Source of the DNA: Haloferax mediterranei ATCC 33500
GTDB lineage: Archaea; Halobacteriota; Halobacteria; Halobacteriales; Haloferacaceae
Length of the DNA: 64,000 nt
Reading direction: 5' to 3'
NCBI RefSeq assembly: GCF_000306765.2
Contig: NC_017943.1
Coordinates: 62,001 to 126,000 of the forward strand
Part shown: piece by piece, positions 43,176 through 52,785 of the stretch
Layout of the letters: the number at the start of each line of letters is the position of its first letter
Position numbering within the stretch: the first letter of the stretch is position 1
The notes under the pieces: model-generated
Seen by the model: the letters and a program-made list of their open reading frames with translations, nothing else
What the model was told of the DNA's origin: nothing
The model's database searches: none
Made by a program: the position numbers and the translations under genes

Positions 43176-44092
43176 AGGGTTTCACCTCGTTCGACAGTTG
43201 CGTGACTTCCGACAGCGGTTGTGAACAGTGCGACAGCGACGAGCACGCCCGCCGCTCGGAGCAGCGTCGAGGGAACACCGGACGCAAGCAGGAGCGCTGC
43301 GCCGAAGGCGCCTGCTACCCGGCTCTCTCGGAGTCCGTATACGAGGCCGGAAACCCCGCCACCGACGCCGAGAACGACGAGTCCGAGTGGTGCACCGACG
43401 ACGCCGCCACCGACGAGAAACACTGCGCCAGCCACGTAGGGAACACTCGTTGCGAACCCGAGTGTGAGGATACCTGCGCCAGCCCCGATGAACAGGCTGG
43501 TGCGGTCCCAGCCGACGATGGCGGGCGTCATCCCGACGGCGACGAGTGCAATCCCGGAGCCGAGCGGCCGGAGCGTCGCGGGCGAGATTCCTGCGGTCGC
43601 CGCGAGTGAGACAACCGCGCCGCCGACGAGCAGACCCGCAGGAGCGGCGTGCACCACTGCTTTCGTGTCCTTTGTTTGTCTCAGCCGAGCCAATCGCGTC
43701 CAGACGACCAGACACCCGCCGACGGTGGTCCCAACTGCGGCAGGATACCACGCCGTCGGTGACGCGAGCGAAACCAGACTGAATCCGCCGATGAAGGCTA
43801 GTCCAACTCGCTCGCCAACTGTCTGGGCAGTCGCTGCGAGGATGAATCCCGCAACCGCGGGTCCGACGATGGCGAACGGGTACAACTGAGCGACGAACTC
43901 GGGGACACCGTCCGGGAGACCACCCGGCACGTTGTAAACGAAGCGATAGAGCGTTATCAGCGCGATTGGTGCGAGTCCGACGGCTCCCGAAAGTGTCTGC
44001 GTCGGAACCGCCGAATCGCTCGAAAAACGCGTGGCAGCCGCTGCAAGGCGGCTTCCGGCGTCGGAAGCGGTTTCGCTTTGTTGATTGCTCAC
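43172..44092 (-). CDS. Glycine-rich multi-pass membrane protein of the nar operon
   Basis: A 306-residue protein with eight to nine hydrophobic segments very rich in Gly/Ala/Val (for example GGAVVSLAATAGISPATL and VLGVGGGVSGLVYGLRES). The N-terminal 30 residues are hydrophilic. No haem-ligand pattern stands out. It is translationally coupled to both neighbours (4-base overlaps with narJ-like and HEAT genes). Function unknown; membrane anchoring or assembly of the nitrate reductase complex is possible. Confidence 0.65.
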   Translation of the reverse strand: MSNQQSETASDAGSRLAAAATRFSSDSAVPTQTLSGAVGLAPIALITLYRFVYNVPGGLPDGVPEFVAQLYPFAIVGPAVAGFILAATAQTVGERVGLAFIGGFSLVSLASPTAWYPAAVGTTVGGCLVVWTRLARLRQTKDTKAVVHAAPAGLLVGGAVVSLAATAGISPATLRPLGSGIALVAVGMTPAIVGWDRTSLFIGAGAGILTLGFATSVPYVAGAVFLVGGGVVGAPLGLVVLGVGGGVSGLVYGLRESRVAGAFGAALLLASGVPSTLLRAAGVLVAVALFTTAVGSHATVERGETL

Positions 44093-44826
44093 CCGCCGTC
44101 ACCCCCTTCGAATCGCTCGGCGAGAGCCTGCTGGTCGGCGGCGACGAATCGGTCGATAAACGAGGCGAGTTCGCCGTACAGTTTCGCGCCGGGTTCTTGG
44201 GCCATCCGGTCGGCGAGTCCGCTGGCGACGACGTGGAGATGTCGGTCGTGTAAGTCGAGTCTCGCCCGTGCAGCGTCGTCCGAGGACGCGGCCTCCAGCC
44301 GTGCGAGGTACCCCGCGAACTCCAACTGATACGGGAGGTAATCGTGGTTGTCGCGGGCCGACTGGTCGATTTCGAGACCGAAGTAGTCGTACGCCCGTGC
44401 CAAATCGAGGTTCACGTCGTTCCAGGCCGCTTCCGGCCGGTAGGATGTCTCGTACAGCGAGATTCGCGGCCCTTCGCTGTCGAGTGACCCGTCGGTTCGG
44501 TCCGTGTACTCCGCGTAGCCCACCGTGAACAGGTCGTTGAATCTCGCACAGAGGGTGTCGTGGTCGTCGTCGACGGTCAAATCCGGCGGCTCGACCGACA
44601 ATCCGGTCGAGTCGAGTAGGTCCCGAACGGCGGCGTCGGTATCGCCGGACGCGAGTCGAGCGTAGACCGAATCGTCGGGTTCGTCGAGTAGCGTAGCCAT
44701 GACGGTGTAGATTCCCGCCCGGGCGGTGGTCTCGCGGTCGATTTGCTTCGGGTCGAGTCGCTCCAATTGCGGCGGTTCGGACCCGGCGTCACCGTTCGAA
44801 TTTGCTTTCGTGTTCATCTCAGTCAC
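44089..44826 (-). CDS. narJ: NarJ/TorD-type chaperone for nitrate reductase
   Basis: A 245-residue, all-helical acidic protein. RETTARAGIYTVMATLLDEPDDSV opens the TorD/DmsD-like fold, and YETSYRP and YDYFGLEIDQSARDNHDYLPYQLEFAGYLA are the family's conserved substrate-binding segments. Such chaperones bind the NarG N-terminus and help molybdenum cofactor insertion before export. It lies right after the haem-subunit gene (8-base overlap). Confidence 0.85.
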   Translation of the reverse strand: MTEMNTKANSNGDAGSEPPQLERLDPKQIDRETTARAGIYTVMATLLDEPDDSVYARLASGDTDAAVRDLLDSTGLSVEPPDLTVDDDHDTLCARFNDLFTVGYAEYTDRTDGSLDSEGPRISLYETSYRPEAAWNDVNLDLARAYDYFGLEIDQSARDNHDYLPYQLEFAGYLARLEAASSDDAARARLDLHDRHLHVVASGLADRMAQEPGAKLYGELASFIDRFVAADQQALAERFEGGDGG

Positions 44827-45649
44827 CTCCGTTCTTCTGTACCGCTTGAATCGTTACCAGTGCGACACCGACGATAGCGAGTCCGGCGACCGTCCACAGA
44901 ATCGACTCGTACGGCGGTCCCTGTGGGCCGGGCCCGAACGGGAAATGATACCACTCGCTGACGGATTTCCGTCCCGACCGTTCCATCTGGGACCCGTTCC
45001 ACACTGCGAAGGCCACGTCGACGTCGTCGTTCGCTGCGAACGAGGTCCGGTTTTCCGCATCCGAGTTGAGTTCGCGGGACATGACAATCGTCCAGCGACC
45101 GTCGTCGTACGCCGTTTTCGTCTCGACGGCAGACTGCTCGAACTTCGTCGTCGTTCCCGGTCCTCCGGCGAGCAGTTCTTCGGTCTCGCCGTCGGCGCGC
45201 CAGTACCAGACGTTCACGGGGTTACGGGTGCTCCCCATCGAAATCGGGGGTCGTGCGGTGGTGTTGACCGGGACCTGCACCGCGGCGGCGTCGACGAATT
45301 GTTGGGGTCCCGAGATGTTGCGGTCGGCAGTTCCGTCCGCCCACGAGAGACGGACGTACAGTCGCTCTTCTGTCCGGGCGGATTGGACACGAAGTGTCTC
45401 GATGGACGTGTCACTGGCGTTTGGAAGCCCGCTCGGCGCGCTGGCCATCGGGACTTCGACGGCCGGAACGCTATTCCAGGCCTCGCTCGTGGGTTGCTGA
45501 GGCTGGTCTTCGGCTAATACCGATTCAACCGGAATCTCGTTCGCCGGTCGCGCCGTAACCATCGCTGGACCGACTGCTGTTAGCAGCACGACCAGACAGA
45601 CGACGACTGCCGCGACTGCTGTTGCTCGCTTTTCGCTTTTCTTACTCAT
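44819..45649 (-). CDS. narC: Haem-b type gamma subunit of the nitrate reductase (ethylbenzene-dehydrogenase-like)
   Basis: A 276-residue exported protein: an N-terminal signal helix (AVAAVVVCLVVLLTAVG), a globular region with VEVPMASAPSGLPNASD and RLYVRLSWADGTADRN, and a C-terminal membrane anchor (ILWTVAGLAIVGVALVTIQ). The middle part matches the ethylbenzene dehydrogenase gamma-type domain that binds haem b, where a Met and a Lys are axial ligands (assignments not certain here). Start is ATG at 45649 (MSKKSEKRATA). It probably carries electrons to NarH on the outer face. Confidence 0.75.
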   Translation of the reverse strand: MSKKSEKRATAVAAVVVCLVVLLTAVGPAMVTARPANEIPVESVLAEDQPQQPTSEAWNSVPAVEVPMASAPSGLPNASDTSIETLRVQSARTEERLYVRLSWADGTADRNISGPQQFVDAAAVQVPVNTTARPPISMGSTRNPVNVWYWRADGETEELLAGGPGTTTKFEQSAVETKTAYDDGRWTIVMSRELNSDAENRTSFAANDDVDVAFAVWNGSQMERSGRKSVSEWYHFPFGPGPQGPPYESILWTVAGLAIVGVALVTIQAVQKNGGD

Positions 45650-45661
45650 CGCCGAACACCC

Positions 45662-45892
45662 CCAGAGTAAGCTCTGGCGTGCTTGACGAGATTTCGCTCT
45701 GCTCGCGGGCACAGCCCGCTCGCATTTTTGAGCCGCAGAGCGGCCCACCTTGCTCACTCATTATCGAACTTTCCCCGGAGTTTCGCTCCGGTGAGATTGA
45801 CGATGCTTCGCTACGCTCAGTCATCGTCAAACACCGCTGAGACTCCCGTCTCAGCGAGCTCGATGAGATTTCGCTACGCTCAATCATCATCG
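45662..45892. repeat. Array of short perfect hairpins between narH and the haem-subunit gene
   Basis: At least seven inverted repeats follow each other: CCAGAG-TAAG-CTCTGG (45662-45677), GCGGGC-ACA-GCCCGC (45705-45719), GCCGC-AGA-GCGGC (45732-45744), CCGGAG-TTTCG-CTCCGG (45775-45791), TTGACGATG-N16-CATCGTCAA (45797-45830), CGCTGAGAC-TCCC-GTCTCAGCG (45835-45856) and CGATGA-N20-TCATCG (45861-45892). The last one covers the narH stop. A TTTCGCTNNGCTC-like phrase recurs between them. This is the only sizeable gap in the nar operon, so the RNA structure may set transcript processing or subunit ratio. Confidence 0.75.
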
Positions 45893-46938
45893 AACACCTC
45901 CAATCGGAACTTTCGTGCCGGATTCGTGTCTGTCAGCATATCGAGTAGCTCGCTTCCCCCACCGCGGTTGACTTTCTCGCGTTCTCTCTCGATTGTGTCG
46001 AGGGCGTCGTGGACGCGCTCGCCGAACAGTTCTTCGAGGTAGTTCCGCGGAATACGGTCTACGTCCACCGACTCACCGTCTTCGGAGTGCTGCGGCGGCG
46101 CGAACGGCGGGATGTAGTAGACGTTCGGTTGCGTCTGGTACTCCGGGTGCAGCGGCAGCGCCACCTCGTACTCCTCGACGAGTTTGTGGATGGGTCCCTG
46201 CTCATCGTCGAGGAACCCGACGAGGCGGAGTTGTGGCGGGCAGTCCTCCGCGCAGGCGGGGGCAAACGTCTTACCGTCCGGCCCTTCGCCTTCGATTCGG
46301 GGGTAACAGAAGATGCACTTCTCGGACGTTTTCTGGGTCGCGTTGTAGTACACCTTCTTGTAGGGACAGCCTTCGACGCAGTATCGGTAGCCGCGACACC
46401 GCTCTTGGTCGATGAGGACGATGCCGTCCTCTTCGCGCTTGTAGATGGCCTTCCGCGGGCAGGCTTCCACACAGGACGGATGCGTACAGTGGTTACAGAT
46501 ACGCGGGAGGTAGAAGTAGTACGAGTTGGGATACTCGCCGGTACCTTGGTCTTCGTCCCAGTTCGGTCCCCATTCGGGGTCGCTGTCGGGGCGAAGCGGC
46601 CGGTCGCTCCCGTTGTACATAATCTCCTCGTGGTTGAACTCCCACGCGTCGCCGTAGTCCTCCTTATCGGGTATCTGACCGGGCTTACGCTCCTTGTGCT
46701 CGGACGATTTCCAGCCGCCACCGGATTCTTCCCAGTTGCGCGGGTACCCCTTCCCGGGCTTCGTTTCGACGTTGTTCCAGTACATGTAATCGCGGCCGCC
46801 GCCTTCGGTCCACAGCGACTTGCACGCGACTGTACACGTCTGACAGCCGATACACTTGTTCAGGTCCATCACCATCGCGACCTGGTGGTCGACGCCGTCT
46901 GCGAGGTCGACCGTCTCGGCATCGCTGTCAGTACTCAT
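45880..46938 (-). CDS. narH: Respiratory nitrate reductase beta subunit NarH
   Basis: A 352-residue Fe-S protein with four cysteine groups: CIGCQTCTVACK (Cys29, 32, 35, 39), CNHCTHPSCVEACP, CRGYRYCVEGCP and CIFC followed later by CAEDCPP. These hold the four clusters passing electrons to NarG. It has no signal, as expected for a subunit exported along with NarG. Its start overlaps the narG stop by 4 bases. The length is shorter than the bacterial NarH (~510) but normal for the outward-facing archaeal type. Confidence 0.95.
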   Translation of the reverse strand: MSTDSDAETVDLADGVDHQVAMVMDLNKCIGCQTCTVACKSLWTEGGGRDYMYWNNVETKPGKGYPRNWEESGGGWKSSEHKERKPGQIPDKEDYGDAWEFNHEEIMYNGSDRPLRPDSDPEWGPNWDEDQGTGEYPNSYYFYLPRICNHCTHPSCVEACPRKAIYKREEDGIVLIDQERCRGYRYCVEGCPYKKVYYNATQKTSEKCIFCYPRIEGEGPDGKTFAPACAEDCPPQLRLVGFLDDEQGPIHKLVEEYEVALPLHPEYQTQPNVYYIPPFAPPQHSEDGESVDVDRIPRNYLEELFGERVHDALDTIEREREKVNRGGGSELLDMLTDTNPARKFRLEVFDDD

Positions 46939-49889
46939 TCGTCACCACCTCCGGCTTTCCGTACGTCGACTCGAACGTCGCTGTTGACCCCCGTCGGCCC
47001 CCAGTAGTTGGGGAAGAAATGGAGGTGCTCGCCCGAATCTTCGGGATATTGCACCAGTTGGGTCGGCTTCATGTACATCGGCACCAGCGAGTTGAAGTTG
47101 CTGTCGCTGTCGAACTGGAACCGCTCCCACGCGAAGTACATCCGAGCCGTGCCGCGCTGACTGCTCGGATAGATTTTCGCCTGCAATTCGACCTCCGCGA
47201 GGTCGTTGAACACTTCGACCGAATCGCCGTCTTCGATACCTCGCTCCTCGGCATCCTCCGGGTGGAGGTAGAGGAGCGGTTCGCCCCGCTGGAGACGGAG
47301 CAGTTTCTCGCTATCCCGCCACGTCGAGTGAATCGCCCACCGTCCGTGGGGTGTGTTGTACTCCATGGGGTAGTCACCGCCCGTGTTCTCCGGTCCCTCC
47401 TTGTGCGTCGGCAACTCCTCGCCGAGTTCGAGGAACCAGTCGTGGTCGATGTAGTACTGCTGTCTGCCGGTGACCGTCGGCCACGGGTTTTTGTCCTGCA
47501 CGAAGTCTTTCCACGGCGCGTAGGCCTCGCCGTCTTCGATATCTGAGGTCCAGTGGTCACCCGCTTCGAGCAGTCGCTGCGGTTGCTCGACCGTGTCCGC
47601 GAACGTAATCTGTTCGTCGCTGTCCGCCGGGTTCGACTCCTCGGAGTGTTCGAGGATGTATTCGCAGGCGGCGCGGTCTTCGGCGAGCGCGCCCTCCTCG
47701 CCGGTTTCCCAGTCGCGGACGTAATCGTCGTACACCGACTGAAGGTCGATTTCGCGGTCGAACTTGCGGTCCGAGATGGGTTCGACGCCGCGTTCGGTGG
47801 CGACCTCTTGAATCTTCTGTGCGAGTTCGCGGAAGATTTGCCAGTCGGTCTTCGACTCGCCCAGCGGTTCGACCGCGGGCGTAAAGGGATGCACGTAGGT
47901 GTGCATATCCGTCATCGACAGGTCGTGTTTCTCGTAGTGGCTCGCCGTCGGCAACACGATGTCCGAGTACATCGCCGTCGAATCCATCCGGAAGTTGATG
48001 TCGACGACGAGGTCGAGTTTCGGCCACAGTTGCTCTTCGACGGCGACGTTGCCTTTGGCTTGGTTGAAGTAGTTGCCACGCCAGACGAACATCGTCGTCG
48101 GGTCCGGCCGAGAGCCGTTATCCCTCTCTTCCGGGTAGACGGGCATCCAGCCCTTGTCGATGGATTCTCGTATCTTTGCCGCGGTGTCCGGGTCGGTGTT
48201 GTCGAGGATGCCAGCGTGGTAGTAGGTCCACAGCGTCGTCGGTACGCCACGGACCTTCCCGGTCGGGAACGAGAGCGTCTTCCAGCCGTGGAACGTCCAA
48301 ATCTTCTCTTGCCCGACGTAGTGGTCGAGGCCGGTTCCCTGCTCACCGAGGTTGCCGGTCAAGGTGACGAGCAACTGCAGCGCGCGGTTGCCGAGGTCGT
48401 TGTGGTACCAGTCGTTGACACCTTTGCCCTGGATAATCTTCGCCTTGTCCGCTTCGGCGAACTCGCGGGCGATTCGCTGGTACGTCTCCTTTCCAACTGT
48501 TGTCTCTTCGTGGACCATCTCCGGGTCCCAGTTGGCGAGTTCGTCGCGTAACTCGGCCCAGACGGTCCGGACCTGAACGCGCCCACTTTGGGTTTGGACC
48601 GTTGTTTCGCCGTCGAGTTGCGGGTCGAAGTCCAGTTCGATGCTCTTCGAGTAGTCTTTCTGCCCGTCGCGTTCGCCGAGGGACCCCGGTGCCTCGCGGA
48701 TTCGCCCGTTCGAGTCGAGCATGAGGAGCATCCACTCGGGACGGTCCGCGTCGGTGTTGACCGACGGCACGTCGCTTGCCCGAAGGAACTTGCCCGTGTC
48801 CTGCCGGACCAAAAGCGGCATATCCGTCTGCTCTTTGAGGTGCGCCTCGTCGTACAGCCCTTCGTCGACGATGGTTTGTGCCATCCCGAGCGCGAGGGCA
48901 GTGTCCGTCCCCGAGTCGGGACTGAGCCACTCGTCCGTGTGGATTGCAGTCTGCGAGTAGTCGGTGAACACGCCGACGCGCTTGGTCCCGTTGTACCCCG
49001 ATTCGAGGAAGTACTTCGCGTCCGGGATACGGGTGACGTTGATGTTCGACCCCCACGCGATGATGTAGTCGGCGTTGTACCAGTCGGCGCTTTCGGCGTT
49101 GTCCGTCTGCGTCCCCCACGTAATCGGTTGCCCCGGTGGGAGGTCGGAGTACCAGTCGTAAAACGAGTGACTGACGCCGCCGAGCAGGTTGACGAGTCGA
49201 GAGCCGCTGGCGAACGAAACCGGACTCATCGCTGGAATCGGTGTAAAACCGCTGATGGCGTCGTACCGACCAGCCTCCACCTCGTCGACGACGTGTTCTG
49301 CGATTTCTGTGAGCGCTTCGTCCCACGAGATGCGTTTCCACTTTCCTTCGCCGCGTTCGCCGACGCGCTTGAGCGGGTGTTTGATGCGCTGGTCGGCGTT
49401 GACGTAGTCGGTGTAACACGCACCTTTCTGACAGCCGCGTGGGTTCGGGTCCGGGAGGCTTTCGTCGAAGCGCGGGTAGTCCCCCGACTGCTCTTCTCGC
49501 CACACTTGGCCGTTTTTCACGTAGACGTTCCACGAGCAACTGCCGGTGCAGTTGACGCTGTGGGTCGAACGGGAGACCGAGTCCCAGTCCCACTTCTCGC
49601 GGTAGAGGTCCTCCCAGTCGCGGTAGGGGTAGTTGCCGATGGGGTCGTCGACGGGTTTCAGCCCGCCCATTTGAAAGAGACTGTCGTCGGAGGCTGCGGA
49701 GGTGCCGATACCGAGCAACGACGCCACGCCGATTCCTTCGAGGAAGGTCCGTCGAGAGACTCCACTATCGGCGTCCACCGGGTCTCCCGGCGGGTCACCG
49801 ACTTCGGGCGCGTCGTTTGCTTGGTCGTCTGGTGGCGATTCGGCTGTCGTCTCGCCGTCGTCGAGTTGGGATGCGTCGTTTCGGCTCAT
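46935..49889 (-). CDS. narG: Respiratory nitrate reductase catalytic subunit NarG (outward-facing)
   Basis: A 984-residue molybdopterin oxidoreductase reducing nitrate to nitrite. The Tat signal SRRTFLEGIGVASLLG lies about residue 45, behind an acidic N-terminus, so the active site faces outward as known for haloarchaeal Nar. The [4Fe-4S] motif begins HSVNCTGSCSWN (about residue 108) and ends GCQKGACYTDY. Later segments (PGQPITWGTQTDNAE, IIAWGSNINVTRIPDA, VVDINFRMDSTAMYSDIVLPTA, ATSHYEKHDLS-type) are typical of NarG. It overlaps the small membrane gene by 4 bases. Confidence 0.95.
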   Translation of the reverse strand: MSRNDASQLDDGETTAESPPDDQANDAPEVGDPPGDPVDADSGVSRRTFLEGIGVASLLGIGTSAASDDSLFQMGGLKPVDDPIGNYPYRDWEDLYREKWDWDSVSRSTHSVNCTGSCSWNVYVKNGQVWREEQSGDYPRFDESLPDPNPRGCQKGACYTDYVNADQRIKHPLKRVGERGEGKWKRISWDEALTEIAEHVVDEVEAGRYDAISGFTPIPAMSPVSFASGSRLVNLLGGVSHSFYDWYSDLPPGQPITWGTQTDNAESADWYNADYIIAWGSNINVTRIPDAKYFLESGYNGTKRVGVFTDYSQTAIHTDEWLSPDSGTDTALALGMAQTIVDEGLYDEAHLKEQTDMPLLVRQDTGKFLRASDVPSVNTDADRPEWMLLMLDSNGRIREAPGSLGERDGQKDYSKSIELDFDPQLDGETTVQTQSGRVQVRTVWAELRDELANWDPEMVHEETTVGKETYQRIAREFAEADKAKIIQGKGVNDWYHNDLGNRALQLLVTLTGNLGEQGTGLDHYVGQEKIWTFHGWKTLSFPTGKVRGVPTTLWTYYHAGILDNTDPDTAAKIRESIDKGWMPVYPEERDNGSRPDPTTMFVWRGNYFNQAKGNVAVEEQLWPKLDLVVDINFRMDSTAMYSDIVLPTASHYEKHDLSMTDMHTYVHPFTPAVEPLGESKTDWQIFRELAQKIQEVATERGVEPISDRKFDREIDLQSVYDDYVRDWETGEEGALAEDRAACEYILEHSEESNPADSDEQITFADTVEQPQRLLEAGDHWTSDIEDGEAYAPWKDFVQDKNPWPTVTGRQQYYIDHDWFLELGEELPTHKEGPENTGGDYPMEYNTPHGRWAIHSTWRDSEKLLRLQRGEPLLYLHPEDAEERGIEDGDSVEVFNDLAEVELQAKIYPSSQRGTARMYFAWERFQFDSDSNFNSLVPMYMKPTQLVQYPEDSGEHLHFFPNYWGPTGVNSDVRVDVRKAGGGDE

Positions 49890-50098
49890 TGGTTTGTGTG
49901 TACGAAAACTGTCGCTAGTGCCAGTGCCACGCCGAGCACGCCGAGTGCGACCCCGGTGAGCGTGTCGCCGCCCATGTCGAGGCCGAGAGCGACGAGCGCC
50001 ACACCGAGGAGTTTACTCGCGCGGTCGAGGTGTCGATACGTCCGTGCCGACAGTTCGATACTTCTCGTCGGAACTGCTCCAGTATCGGCATCAGTCAT
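49886..50098 (-). CDS. Small two-helix membrane protein in the nar operon
   Basis: A 70-residue protein with a polar first third ([19 protein letters not shown]) and two hydrophobic stretches ([14 protein letters not shown] and [20 protein letters not shown]). It overlaps cytochrome b by 8 bases and narG by 4 bases, so it is certainly expressed with them. No motif is recognised; a structural subunit of the membrane part of the nitrate reductase complex is a reasonable guess. Confidence 0.7.
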
Positions 50099-51548
50099 CG
50101 TCGGCCTCCTCTGCCTGTTCCGTGTACTGTCTGGCGTGCTCCTGCTCGGTGCTGTCCTCTAGAATCCGGTACGTCAGGAGGCCGGACCCGATTGGGACGA
50201 CGAACAACGCGACGGTGAGAATCGGGTTTATTACGCCCGTCCCGACGCCGAGTGCTCGACCGAGGAGGTTGTTCATGCCCGCGATGGAGGCAATCATGAT
50301 GAACTGGACCGCCGCGACACCGACTGCGGTCTGCCACGACCTGTCCAGCGGGTTTGCGGTGAAGTGAACCGATTTGTCGTGGTAATCGACGAACGGCCAC
50401 ACGGCGATAATACCGAAGACGAGCGTCGGAAGCAGGACGCCGCCGACGAACTCGGTCGAGATGTGGATGCCGACGACCGGAATCGTGAAGCTCATCCACG
50501 ATGGCAGGAGCTTCAAGAGCCCGTACACCCACATCAGGAACCAGTCCGGCATGATGAGTTCCGGCGTTCCGGCGGGGTTGTTCGGCCCGTACTCCGCGAT
50601 GTTGTGAACTGGCAGGAATCCGGCCAGCATCGCGACCGTCGCCAGCGTGAGGAAGAAGACGACTGCGCTCACAGCCGTCTGGTTCGGGAACGCCGGTAGT
50701 CCGACGACGACGCTGTCGTCTTCTTTCGGGACGACGGACTCGGTTCCGCCGTCACTCGTCACGGCTCCATCTGTTGGCTGTCCACCCTTCGGCGTGAGTC
50801 CTCGAACGTCGTCGTCACGGGGTGCTTCGGTGTGTTTCTGCCGGACGAGAATCATCATGTGAATCGCCAGCAACACCCCGATTGCGATGGGGATGATGAG
50901 GACGTGGATGAAGTAGAGCCGAGGAATCGTCGCACTCGACGGGAACTCACCGCCGAAGAACGCTTTCCCGATGACTTCACCCACGAGTGGTATCGACGTT
51001 GCGAGGTTGTAGCCGATGCCCGTCGCCGTCGCGGCGAACTCGTCGAACGGGAGCGCATAGCCAGTGTAGGCTGCGCCCATCGAGAGTCCAGCGAGAGCGG
51101 TGCCGACGACCCAGTTCGGCTCACGCGGGTTTCGATACGCTCCGGTGAAGAACACCCTGAGCATATGTAGCCCGATGGAGGCGACGAACAGGTGGGCTGC
51201 CCAGTGATGCATCCGCCGGATGAACATCCCGAACGGGATGTCGTAGGTGATGTGCAGGACGCTTGCGAACGCTTCCGGAACCTCCTCTCCTTGGAACTTG
51301 GCAACGCTTCCTTCGTACTTGACATCGCTCGTCGACGGTTCGAAGAACATCCCGAGGAACATCCCCGTCAGGACGAGAAGCAGGAAACAAAACAGGGCGA
51401 CTTCTCCGAGAAGGAACGAGTCTTCTGCGGGGAAGGCCTTGCCGAGGAATTTACGGCCGCTATCCAGGTCGAATCGGGCGTTCATCCAGTCGTACACACG
51501 GTTTCCGGCGTCCGCGCTCTGGTCGGCGAGTCGGTCGATTCGGGACAT
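50091..51548 (-). CDS. narB: Fused cytochrome b (b6 plus subunit IV) of the nar electron-transfer complex
   Basis: A 485-residue membrane protein. The N-terminal half has the four-helix bundle with haem-ligand histidines ([19 protein letters not shown] and [19 protein letters not shown]). The C-terminal half has [17 protein letters not shown], matching the PEWY quinol-site motif of subunit IV, and three further helices. A Thr/Asp-rich loop joins the halves. With the Rieske protein upstream it forms a bc1-like quinol-oxidising module for NarGH, as described for Haloferax. Confidence 0.9.
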
Positions 51549-52210
51549 CAGTCACCACCCGGGCCGACCGGCCCGTTGAAATCGCCCGTGGCGATAAGGT
51601 ACCCCTCGCTGGAGACGGTAATCGGAAGTTGCGGGAGCGCCCGCGACGGTGGTCCACCGACGACCGCCGCGCCGTCGGTTGGGTCGAATTTCCCGAAGTG
51701 ACACGGGCACACGAGCGTCCCGTCTTCTTCGTTAGAGACCATACAGCCTGCATGGGTACAGACCTTCGAGTAGGCCGTGTAGCCCGCGACCATGTATTCC
51801 GTTTTGACGGCGTCGCTGTAGGCGTCCTCCGCGTGCCGGACGAGGAGCGTCGGTGCCTTCTCGATTCCCGGTCGCGGCTCGGGGAACACTGTCATCTTCT
51901 CACCCTCCGACAGCGCCTTTTCTTCGATTCGGTTTCCATCGCCGTCGACGAGATAGATGCCGTCAGAGTACACAGGGCCGGTGTACTCGCGCTCGAACAC
52001 CCGCGTCAGCCCAGCTAGCGGTGCTGTGAGGCTCGCGACAGCCGTCAACCCACCGACGCTGGCGAGTAGTTTGGCGTAGTCGCGACGGGCGAGCGATGCG
52101 CGCGTATCGGTGAAGATAGTTGGCTGTTGACTCTGTGTTCCCTCATCTGAACAGTCGCTACAACACCCGTCGCAGGCTCCTGACTCGGAACCCTGTCTGT
52201 CTGTTTCCAT
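51548..52210 (-). CDS. Rieske [2Fe-2S] protein of the nar operon
   Basis: A 220-residue protein (start [10 protein letters not shown] at 52210). The cluster site is CTHAGC followed by [13 protein letters not shown], the standard Rieske pair of Cys-x-His motifs, with [12 protein letters not shown] after it. A single membrane helix ([22 protein letters not shown]) anchors it; RRDY before this helix is Tat-like. The N-terminus has an extra CDGCCSDC cluster of four cysteines, not part of the Rieske site, which may bind a metal. It overlaps cytochrome b by one base. Confidence 0.9.
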
Positions 52211-52785
52211 CAGTGTCCCCTCCGTTCTGCGACTTCGACGTGGGGAAGGAACCACGCATAATACGAGACGGTGAGCAGGGCCAGTGAGACGAACATCCCC
52301 ATCGCGTAGACGCCGAAGTACTGCGTCCGCGCGAGTGTGAGGTATTCGCCGGTAAACAGCGTCGCAAAGACGATAGCAAGTATCGTCAGTCCACCCATCG
52401 CCACGATACCCTCGATGGCGTCCGAGGCATCACGATACTCCACGACCCATCGGTCGTCAGTCCAAAACCACGGGAGTCCGACCTGTCCACCGTCTGTGAC
52501 TGTGGTATCGTCCGAACGATTAGCCCGGACCGCCGAGTCCATGAACCGGTGGACTGCGGTGAGTACCCCGACCAACCCGAACAGCGCAACCCAGACAATG
52601 ACGCCAACTTGACTCGGTGCGAGCTTTTCGGGCGTGTCGACGATTTCCTGTAGTGGGCGCATCTCGGTGACGCTCTGGTCGATTTCGACTTGCTCACTCG
52701 GTGGTTCTCCGTGCAGTGCAACGTACCACATCGGGAGGAGCACGGCGACGACCAGCAGCAAGATGGCGACTGTCTCTCGCCTCAT
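52210..52785 (-). CDS. narA: Four-helix membrane protein, first gene of the nar operon
   Basis: A 191-residue protein with an N-terminal helix (VAILLLVVAVLLPMWYVAL), an outer loop with EIDQSVTEMRPLQEIVDTPEKL, and three more helices (VGVIVWVALFGLVGVLTAVH, IVAMGGLTILAIVFATLFTG, GMFVSLALLTVSYYAWFLP). It heads the minus-strand nar operon and overlaps the Rieske gene by one base. No cofactor-binding motif is certain; histidines occur in the second and fourth helix regions. The symbol follows the order of named haloarchaeal nar operons and is tentative. Confidence 0.7.
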   Translation of the reverse strand: MRRETVAILLLVVAVLLPMWYVALHGEPPSEQVEIDQSVTEMRPLQEIVDTPEKLAPSQVGVIVWVALFGLVGVLTAVHRFMDSAVRANRSDDTTVTDGGQVGLPWFWTDDRWVVEYRDASDAIEGIVAMGGLTILAIVFATLFTGEYLTLARTQYFGVYAMGMFVSLALLTVSYYAWFLPHVEVAERRGH

